From Stenogyne calaminthoides (lineage: Eukaryota; Streptophyta; Magnoliopsida; Lamiales; Lamiaceae): a stretch of 64,000 bases of DNA. Position 1 is the first letter of the stretch; each line of letters opens with the position of its first letter. The notes below the pieces were generated by a model that worked only from the letters and a program-made list of their open reading frames with translations, was not told the origin of the DNA and made no database searches. The position numbers and the translations under genes are program-made. Positions 59,101 through 64,000 of this stretch are shown here, in pieces. The stretch is taken from assembly GCA_037126765.1 (NCBI GenBank), contig JBBCBC010000033.1, forward strand, positions 11,918,085 to 11,982,084, read 5' to 3'.

Positions 59101-62100
59101 TCACAGGATTACATAATCCTTTTGTTGAGCAATCTACCGCCACTTAAGCCTTGGTGGCTGCAATTTTTTTTTTTGGGTAATAATAAAGAGAATTTTTTAT
59201 TAACAAAACTATTGAAATACAAAACTAAGCGGATGAGTTAAATATCATAATATCTAAGGCTTCCTCTCGTTCTTGGAAATCTCGTTACTTCTTTCTAACC
59301 ATATAAACCTACGTACAGCTGGAACATTAGAGAGGTTGTGTATATTAGTTAGGAAGTAATTTTTTTTATATGTATAGAATAGATTTCAGTTTTATATTTT
59401 TATTAATTAAATATCATAATATCTTCTACTTTCCTATTTTGGTGGGGTTCCTAATTATATGTAAGTTTGTTTTTTTTTTTTTTTTCTTTTTTTAGGGGAC
59501 TAGCATGCCAGCCACAGAGCCATTTTAGGTTACATTAGGGTGTAATGCCATATTTTTTTTCTTGAATGAGAAACTCTTGAATTTTTTCTTATTGAATTAT
59601 TCATGATACCAAAGATGGTCTACAGGCTATGCTGGGTTGGTCAAATTGACTTTTTGACCAACATTTCCGAGGCCCAACCAGCCATCGTTCAAATTATAAA
59701 TATTTAGACTTTTGGGCCAAATAGGCCTCTTGGGCCAAATTTCAGCTCTATTTCCCAGCATCTCTGTTCTGAAAAGATGAGTAAAGTACTTTTGTTGGGA
59801 AAAGAAGATTCCATGCCTTGACTACCCACTTCTTTCCTCCATTGGAATATTTCAACTTTTTCTACCCTAATAAGCTCATTTATCTTAGAACTCCTTCGCT
59901 AGACGTTGTCTAACAGATTGTCTCTCAACGATTTCTCAATCTACGTACAGATACCAAACTTGTCTCATGTAGAATTTTCTCAATCTGCATACAGATGCCA
60001 CATTTGTCTCCATACAGAACCTTATATATCTCTCAAGATTGCCATGTATGGGACGCATTTTTCATATCAAGCTGTTTTGAAAACCTTGTATTTATGAAAC
60101 CCGTATTAATTCATTGCAAAAGATAGTCGATTGACAATCTTGCAGAGGGCAAAGGTCACTCGGCAATCGACTTCGTAAGTCTTAGTGTAACCTTTAGTCA
60201 CTTGCCTTTTCTTTCAGTGATCCCTCCATTTTATACTTCACATTAATTACCTATTTGTATCCTCTTCCTTCTTTGTATGAGGGTAAGGGAAGATACGTAT
60301 ATAGGTTCAGTTTAAGTTTGTTAAGACTCAGGAAGTTGAAATTGTGAAGGCTTTGTGAAATTGGATGCAGTTTCATCAAATGTGACATCTATACTAACAC
60401 ACACTAAGAACAAAAATATATTAAAAATTGACAGGTGGTACCCGACAAAAAAAAAATATGCCCCGACTTTCAAACTTTTTCACACGTATGGTTGAACCAG
60501 ATCCTCCCCATGATGGTGAGGCAGACCTCACCTTCCTCTGCCGCCTCAACCTTTTATATCACCAAAATTAAAATTGAAAAATATAATAAAAAATAAAAAA
60601 TATGAAAACTACAAAGGGAAAAAGAAAGTTTAAATGTTGGAATTGGAAAATATATATATTTTTTAAATTGAGCATGGCCTAAAAAAAAAATCAAGATTAC
60701 TATTTTACATCATCAGCTTTTATGTATCTAATCCCCCAAACTGAAACACGACCTCTTCTAAACGTGTGTGTATAAATGCAGACTTTGAAGGGTTCAGTTA
60801 AAAATTGTGAAATATGTGAAAGTTGATTTTTTTTCGTTTTTGGTAATTAACTCATGTAATTTAAAGTTTCAGCATTTGAAATTAAGTTACTATGATTTAA
60901 ATTCTAATATTTACACTTAATTTCATTTAAAGTGCACTCAAAGTCTCAAACTCAAAGAATCTATTCCAAAGTGCCGTGCATTGCTTTTTCTTTTTTCTTT
61001 TTTAAATGAAAGGAAAATGTTCAAGCTATAGAGCCAGCCATTTTACCTTTTTGGGCTGCCAAATTCACCACCACTGGGCTAATTTAATCTGGCTAAAAAT
61101 TGTCTGTGATGAGTCTTTATTTGAGAAGGTAAGCATTAGAGATGCTACAAAACACACATCTGTTTCTTTATGTAGATTGCTTGAGCTTAATCTTGCCTAG
61201 TAAAACATTAACGACATGAGAAATAAAAAGCATGATTCTGGAAATTGGCGAAATTAATAAAAGCATGATTCTGGAAATTGAAAAAAGTAAAAAGTAGTCC
61301 TTGTGCTTTTATTCTACAGTTTTATGCCCATGGTCCCCTTTCATCGAAATTCTTATTTGTCCGGTTCATTTCTGTACTCTATTTAATTAAGCAAGTCACA
61401 ACTATTATCTGTCAAGTCTCAAGAGAAATTGTTTTGCTATAATTTCTAAATTCTACATTTCCTTTAGGTCTCTCTATACCATTTGGAAGTCAACAGAATT
61501 CTCCATAGTTGATTCCTTGGGCACGGAACGCATTTTGAGAGAGTGGACAGTAGCTTGACAGATATAAGTGGGTAAGTTATGATCATTATGCGATAACTTT
61601 ATCTTATGTCAGATGATCCATTATTTGCCATCACTGCTATGAAAGTAGATATCTCTAGTTTATAATAATGAATTGTAATAAAGCATATATAACTGAAAAC
61701 CTTAGGAAGGTTATATTGTTATTCTTCTCTTTTGATCTAAATCGGCGTCCTCCGCTCTGACTTTTTGACAAGCCATAGTTGGCGGATTTTCTCTTCAATT
61801 TTGAGTATATGTCCGACATCAGTATTATTGAGAAACTATAGTGTTTTTAATATCTTCTGATTCATTTGCTAAGTTCTTTTTTTGTTTCTGTTTTTTCAGT
61901 TCAAGAGATACTATTATTTCTCACCTTGAGGTTATTCATCTTGAAGGTATTAGTTTAACTCGTTCTCATTCAGTCAGAAATCACATGTGACCGAACTCTG
62001 ATATTTTGTGCAATGTAATTTGAGTATGGTTCTTATACGATTGAGAAGAAGTGGTTGAATATCTTTTCGTTTTTCAGGTTTCTATCTTTTAAAATGCATT

Positions 62101-62362
62101 GATTGACTTAGCTAGTGAATCACTTAACTTACGAACCTGACTCTGCATATTCAATTTGTGTGTGGCTAATTAGCATATTTACCGCTATCAATTGGGAGTT
62201 TAAAGTCATCAAATTGTCTGCGCTGTGTGCCGAGATAATCATAATGTCTTCGATTTGGCTTTTCATTTATGAATTTTAATTTTTTGCTCTCATAGAATCT
62301 CTTATTATTTCGACAAATAATGCAGGCTGGTGAAAAGGAGGAAGAAGAAATTTGTTCTTTAA
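41142..62362 (+). CDS. Coiled-coil protein with AIR9-like C-terminal domain (21 coding exons)
   Basis: Exons by splice sites and reading frame: 41142-41291 (start ATG 41202, alternative 41151), 41595-41657, 44604-44899, 44967-45063, 45233-45310, 45396-45454, 45544-45648, 45981-46091, 47409-47450, 47555-47645, 48095-48268, 50738-51024, 51110-51231, 51379-51421, 51511-51602, 53009-53057, 54323-54393, 58386-58506, 61468-61571, 61900-61946, 62326-62362. This gives about 725 residues. The N-terminus is MNDPYSINDSDGLFQVMKAV, then coiled coil, a Ser/Asn-rich middle, and a C-terminal region like that of AIR9, a plant microtubule-binding protein of the preprophase band and division plane. Exons 6, 10, 11, 12, 19, 20 and 21 contain small indels that break the frame. 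All splice sites are canonical GT-AG, so I favour sequence error over a pseudogene. A cytoskeletal role is inferred from the AIR9 likeness only. Confidence 0.85.
41202..41657 (+). CDS. Host gene exons 1-2: start and first coiled coil
   Basis: Exon 1 codes for MNDPYSINDSDGLFQVMKAV and QAAEATIKQQ; exon 2 for VEENNRLRSELQKRNDELEK and Y. Hydrophobic a/d positions and Glu/Lys/Arg elsewhere indicate a coiled coil continuing across the intron. Start chosen at 41202 (GACGATGAAC) because the following segment looks like a natural start. An in-frame ATG at 41151 would add MPLPLDFILETRFAGLT, and an in-frame TAA lies at 41145. Intron 1 is 303 bases. Confidence 0.8.
42830..43560 (+). repeat. Remnants of L1-type LINE 3' ends
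   Basis: 42830-43015 reads in broken frames as VWFWQRHKRFFKNSSEPLED, then VLNRIRWSFSLVSRS, the C-terminal zinc-finger/'W..ERN.R.F' part of plant LINE ORF2. 43410-43560 repeats a similar end with TTATCCCTTATACTTTG and AATGAAATATTTTG. Two copies, or one copy split by a MITE, are possible. Confidence 0.5.
43190..43290. repeat. Dispersed repeat shared with 55690-55850
   Basis: GTTGAACGTTTCAGTGTAAATAAG-type sequence followed by CACTTGAGTTGCATGGTGCA; closely similar sequence, including the GTGCA..GTGCAC end, recurs in a later intron of the same gene. Confidence 0.6.
44604..45063 (+). CDS. Host gene exons 3-4: low-complexity hydrophilic region
   Basis: Exon 3 (296 bases) codes for SGDVNYQNSQSGDRWSDQYN onward, rich in Asn, Ser, Asp, Gln and Gly. 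Exon 4 (97 bases) continues RNQQEGSSDSEFRYSGRDLI and ends TSTSKQ. Phase 2 at the junction is consistent (AG/G codes for Arg). No known domain; likely disordered. Confidence 0.85.
45233..46091 (+). CDS. Host gene exons 5-8: central coiled coil
   Basis: Exon 5: DIVVKIQENEEEILQLKKHL. Exon 6 (45396-45454): ESQIHNEKYS, then a frame broken by three small indels, with net loss of one base. Exon 7: AFDQQQQDLILAASKAISYR and QDIMEENVRLTYALQ. Exon 8: AAQQERSTFVSSLMPLLAEY, then SLQPPVADAQSIVSNLK. Heptads are clear in exons 5 and 7. Introns are 85-332 bases, all GT-AG. Confidence 0.85.
46092..47408 (+). other. Intron 8 with LINE-like 3' end and A-rich tail
   Basis: Around 46220-46570 a sequence with CCTCATCCCTTTACACC and AATAAAATGTCTGTTACTTA ends in an A-rich tail (about 46536-46572), like a LINE or other poly-A retroposon 3' end. 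The rest is AT-rich with no exon candidate. Confidence 0.5.
47409..48268 (+). CDS. Host gene exons 9-11: end of coiled coil and linker
   Basis: Exon 9 (42 bases): VLFRHLQEQLLVTE. Exon 10 (47555-47645) starts GKLK and exon 11 (48095-48268) contains KRLELVPQQTYSDGNIPSSD and NLKNLEHDELGR. In exon 10 the frame is disturbed at about four short runs of A or C, and in exon 11 at the first A-run and near the end (CATCAACTCC). Splice sites are canonical. Confidence 0.8.
48269..50737 (+). other. Intron 11 (2.5 kb) with LINE remnant
   Basis: 48940-49200 is a LINE ORF2 C-terminal remnant. 48700-48800 has a two-fold imperfect repeat of ATACATAGGGC-containing sequence. Otherwise AT-rich with no exon candidate; direct joining of exons 11 and 12 keeps the frame. 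Confidence 0.6.
48940..49205 (+). repeat. L1-type LINE remnant (ORF2 C-terminus and 3' end)
   Basis: Reads VTWSVWLERNEIIFYNSYEA, then LGDVWDRIKYKVALW, the 'W..WLERN.R.F' motif of plant LINE reverse transcriptase C-termini. It then continues to a CTTCTTATCCC..AATAAAATTTTG 3' end. Confidence 0.7.
50738..51024 (+). CDS. Host gene exon 12: Ser/Pro-rich linker before the AIR9-like domain
   Basis: First part reads NTASHEVSSQLPFSQADPAN, in frame with exon 11 (AG/G codes for Arg). A shift near 50805-50850, around a run of eight As, moves into DLVRSSELDELENRVQHSDR and on to PYLPPVLEEPSSSFSE. The donor is GAGG/GTCTGA, weaker than the others. Confidence 0.8.
51110..51602 (+). CDS. Host gene exons 13-15: AIR9-like domain, first part
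   Basis: Exon 13: IEGLQISGEAFPGQQLQACG, then YSVNGTTSCNFE. Exon 14: WVHHLDDGSFNYVEG. Exon 15: AKQPNYLVTADDVDTYLAIE, then VQPLDDRKRK. These match in order the C-terminal segment of AIR9 (its ISG..PG..LQA.GY..NGTT and W.RHL.DG...IEGA...Y.VTADDVD pattern, from memory of the family). Frames are clean and all phases agree. The fold is expected to be Ig-like. Confidence 0.9.
52348..52449. repeat. 31-bp unit repeated three times plus a partial copy
   Basis: Identical units starting GAAATGCTTAACCTAGTC at 52348, 52379 and 52410, then nine bases of a fourth. Perfect identity points to a recent duplication or an assembly artefact. Confidence 0.97.
52450..52915. mobile_element. Candidate hAT-type MITE
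   Basis: Left end GGGAATTGTTTGTTTATGG and right end CCATAAACAAACAGAGAGCC are inverted relative to each other (core TGTTTGTTTATGG). No clean 8-bp target duplication was found. A similar GGGGTTGTTTGTTT segment lies in intron 2. Confidence 0.45.
53009..53057 (+). CDS. Host gene exon 16: AIR9-like domain, middle
   Basis: Codes for GELVKVFANEHRKITC, matching the GELV..FAN...KI.C block of the AIR9 C-terminus. Phase 1 at the donor (G/GTATTA) fits the next exon, which begins the Asp of DPDMQ. Confidence 0.9.
53058..54322 (+). other. Intron 16
   Basis: AT-rich. No exon candidate and no clear transposon end. Exon 16 joins exon 17 in frame without an extra exon. Confidence 0.6.
54323..54393 (+). CDS. 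Host gene exon 17: AIR9-like domain
   Basis: Codes for DPDMQRCIEKTLYTGHASYK and LSLS, equivalent to the CDPEMQ...RGHASF segment of AIR9. Clean frame and canonical splice sites. Confidence 0.9.
54467..54754. mobile_element. Stowaway-type MITE (Tc1/mariner)
   Basis: Perfect terminal inverted repeats CTCCTCCGTCCC and GGGACGGAGGAG, flanked by TA on both sides (54465-54466 and 54755-54756), 288 bp. CTCCGTCCC with a TA duplication is the hallmark of plant Stowaway elements. Confidence 0.95.
55690..55850. repeat. Dispersed repeat shared with 43190-43290
   Basis: GTTGAATGTTTCAATG..AAACAAGTTGAACGTTTC then TGCACTCGAGTTGCACGGTG, a longer version of the intron 2 copy. Family unknown. Confidence 0.6.
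56190..56375. mobile_element. Degraded Stowaway-related copy
   Basis: Aligns in order with the complete copy at 54467: CCCCAACTTT, AATTAAGGAAAAGGTGTAAT, GTATAAAGTA, GAATATTGTGAGGA, GGGTGTGCAAA. The terminal repeats have decayed to TCCATCC and GGGGTCGGAGGAAGTA. Confidence 0.7.
56458..58330 (-). mobile_element. 5'-truncated L1-type LINE, split by a hAT MITE
   Basis: On the minus strand the reverse transcriptase reads IDFAKVHDHADWGSLNFVLS (the usual 'DF.KAYD.V.W..L' RT motif) right after the MITE at 57570-57510. It is followed by an IGGKLMLIQFPAAISFVQIT block and KPLIGKWWWRF near 57180. The 3' end is a run of As (plus-strand Ts at 56461-56469). On the other side of the MITE, 58330-58134 carries the upstream RT part. 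Stops and shifts show it is dead. It is antisense to the host gene. Confidence 0.8.
57571..58125. mobile_element. 555-bp hAT MITE with GGCGCC-rich ends, inside the LINE
   Basis: Terminal inverted repeats CATAGTTATTAA and TTAATAACTATG, flanked by a perfect 8-bp duplication GAAAACCA (57563-57570 and 58126-58133), as expected for hAT elements. Both subterminal regions are packed with GGCGCC/AGGCGC motifs (57588-57725 and 58040-58108), probably transposase-binding sites. The middle is AT-rich with short open stretches only. It interrupts LINE RT sequence, so it is younger than the LINE. Confidence 0.93.
58386..58506 (+). CDS. Host gene exon 18: AIR9-like domain
   Basis: Codes for SGYLDIWEPATLTFKRDGYR, then IKCSGPSGVVVTEKF, matching the WEPATL..KR..Y.IK....VVVTEK block of AIR9. 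Acceptor TTGAAG is weaker than the others in this gene. Phase 1 donor (ACTG/GTATGT). Confidence 0.9.
58507..61467 (+). other. Intron 18 (3.0 kb)
   Basis: AT-rich. Stretches at about 58640-58800 and 59160-59300 begin with T-runs and carry AAATCCC..ACAGCTTACAAT-like text, resembling reversed LINE 3' ends (weak). Polymorphism-prone T- and A-runs occur near 59469-59495 and 60450. No exon candidate. Confidence 0.5.
61468..61571 (+). CDS. Host gene exon 19: AIR9-like domain, late part
   Basis: Begins VSIPFGS in frame with exon 18; a missing base after AGT shifts the frame. The rest reads, in the neighbouring frame, TEFSIVDSLGTERIL and, after a two-base GA excess, VDSSLTDISG. Ends AGTGG/GTAAGT. Confidence 0.8.
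61900..61946 (+). CDS. Host gene exon 20
   Basis: Opens SRDTII in frame with the end of exon 19, the SRDT block of the family. After a run of three Ts the frame that matches the family (LTLRLF) is one base out, suggesting an extra T. Donor CTTGAAG/GTATTA. Confidence 0.78.
61947..62325 (+). other. Intron 20
   Basis: 379 bases, AT-rich, GT-AG. Nothing else seen. Confidence 0.6.
62326..62362 (+). CDS. Host gene exon 21: basic C-terminus and stop
   Basis: After acceptor AATAATGCAG the exon reads AGEK and then, one base out, RRKKKFVL and TAA at 62360-62362. The observed frame instead continues EEEEICSLTS to a TGA at 62401-62403. The basic ending agrees with AIR9-type C-termini, so I place the stop at 62362 and suspect one extra A at 62332-62335. 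Confidence 0.65.
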
Positions 62363-64000
62363 CAAGTAAAGATTCATATAAATTAATCCCAATGATGATT
62401 TGAAGAGGTGTGTCTGTTTCACAATTTGTTTTGATGTGAAAGTACGTTCTTTGTGTTGCAGTGCAAATTTTAGTAACAAATATTGACTTGTACAGAGGCC
62501 AATTCTAATTTTGGTTAATTTACAAAACATATGCCATCTCTTTGTTCGTTGAAGTCCTTGGACCATCTACATTTATTTTTAAATACTGTATATGGATGGA
62601 CTAATTGTTCATTAATATATAATGGAGAATGTTGCAGATTGGAGGATCTTCTCACTAGTCCATTATTATTACTCACTCCTTAATTTTAATTGACTAAAAT
62701 CTTTAGAACAAAAAAAATTAAGAAAAATTAGGAAAATAGTATTAAATTATGTAAAGTGAGTTTGAAGAAAATAATATTATTAAATAGTATTGAAAATTGT
62801 TTTATTTCTTTTTAAAAAAATAGCTAAATAAAATATATAGAAAGTGGTAAATCGAAAATTAGAAGTATTATTTAATGGAGAATAATGCGGATGAAGGAAT
62901 CCCTCTCAAAAAACTCCGTTTTTTATACTACAACCAATACATCAACACAATTTTGGGTGTAAATGCCACATCTCAATCTTCACAACACGCCAGCATATAT
63001 ATATATATAGCGGTGATGAGACATGTGATGTGGGGAGAGGTCTCACAACAATGCAAGTTTGAATATTGTAAAATAGATTTCCATTTAAGAATTAGAAGTT
63101 TATTTTGGGGATTGAAATATGTTGGTTATGTCACAGATGTCTATTGAGGTGAAGTGTATGTCGCCGCCCTCTTTCAACGGCATATTTGTAACAAATTGGT
63201 GCTGCCGTTGGTTATTGAACCCGGGTCACCCATTATTCATTATTATACTACAATAACTTGGTATTTATAAGTTGAGGTTTTTTATATAATAATCAAAACA
63301 AATTATTACGAAATAACTTGAAATTAAAAAAGAAAAAAAGAAAAGTCATTGCTGCTGTTTTGGATCAAACCCAAACTGCCTATGTAACAAATATGAGCAC
63401 ATACAATTATACTATTTAGTTTTAAATTTTGCAAGGGTTCTGCAATTTGCATCGATCTTCTATCGATCTAAAAAGGGAAAAATGTAATAGTATCATTGCA
63501 GTTTGGAAGAACATGTTTTTCGACCATAAAAATATAACAGTAAAATGTATAACCGTTTAGGAAAGATAAAGTGTCATATTTCCATTGGTTTGGGGCCTTC
63601 CTACACTTATAAAAAAAGTCATGAGTTTGAATAATTTGGTCTACCAAAAGAAAAAATTATATTAAGGAAAATGTAAACATCATATTGTTCAATCGATCTA
63701 GGGGTCTTTACCACTTCAAGTAACATGAAATATTTGTTTTTCAAGTCAGGATTTATCAGAACTGACTGTATGAAAAAGGGTTATGATATTAAATAGTGGT
63801 AATGACTTCAATTATTTATGTATAGCTTTAGATTTTTCATTATATTTGGCGCATCATAATCTCAATTTTTGAGATTTTCGTCTTTTTTCTTGTTGGTCGG
63901 ATTGAGATTTCCATCTTAATCTTAAATAAGAAGCATACTATAAGGCTGAGATTAAGAAAAATAGTAAGTGGTAGACAATTTTGTAATGGGAAGAGAGTTA
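62363..64000. other. 3' UTR and AT-rich intergenic DNA
   Basis: No gene recognised. A short (TA)n tract lies at 62995-63009. An open stretch at 62875-63147 has no recognisable domain and looks like chance. The 3' end of the host transcript is not marked by a clear poly(A) signal I can place with confidence. Confidence 0.5.

Noticed and set aside
62875..63147. Open stretch of 90 codons downstream of the host gene
   Set aside because: AT-rich, contains a TATATA tract coding for IYIYI, no domain, no promoter.

Overview
This is plant nuclear DNA, most likely from a eudicot. It has AT-rich introns, nested LTR retrotransposons, Stowaway and hAT-type MITEs, L1-type LINE fragments and one many-exon plant gene. 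No prokaryotic features, rRNA, tRNA or CRISPR array were seen. An asterid/Lamiales origin is only an impression.

Left 37.7 kb: a nest of Ty1-copia retrotransposons. The oldest is element C (minus strand). Its 5' LTR is at 35875-37658, and it runs leftward off the window start. Element B (plus strand) inserted into the third ORF of C; its outer ends are at 578 and 27384, with a perfect 5-bp target duplication GACAT. Element A (minus strand, 617-16143) then inserted into the 5' LTR of B, with a near-perfect duplication (TTTTG/ATTTG). A solo LTR of a C-related family (19148-21526, duplication GATGA) sits in the leader of B. A and C look like Sirevirus-type copia elements: gag with a zinc knuckle, pol in the order protease-integrase-RT-RNase H, then a long envelope-like or 'third' ORF with coiled coils. 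B is a different copia lineage with no third ORF. All three are broken by frameshifts and stops.

37.66-40.0 kb: intergenic DNA. It holds one recognisable exon of the mitochondrial complex I 39-kDa subunit (NDUFA9-like, minus strand) and an old LTR-like sequence on the minus strand just upstream of the host gene.

40.0-62.4 kb: one host gene on the plus strand, with two likely 5' UTR exons and 21 coding exons. It encodes a protein of about 725 residues: an N-terminal coiled coil, a low-complexity middle and a C-terminal region closely resembling the C-terminal domain of the plant microtubule-associated protein AIR9. Splice sites are intact throughout, but several exons carry 1-2 bp indels, mostly in short homopolymers. 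I read these as consensus sequencing errors more readily than as decay. The introns carry two Stowaway-like MITEs, a minus-strand L1 LINE split by a 555-bp hAT MITE, other LINE 3' ends, a 31-bp triplication and microsatellite tracts.

62.4-64.0 kb: AT-rich intergenic DNA with nothing recognisable.

I found no convincing new defence or metabolic system. The points most worth a second look are the third ORFs with an apparent internal promoter, a promoter-plus-leader-like unit antisense inside element A, LTR hairpins with C- or G-run loops, the lone NDUFA9 exon, and sequence garbling that affects the transposons and the host gene differently.
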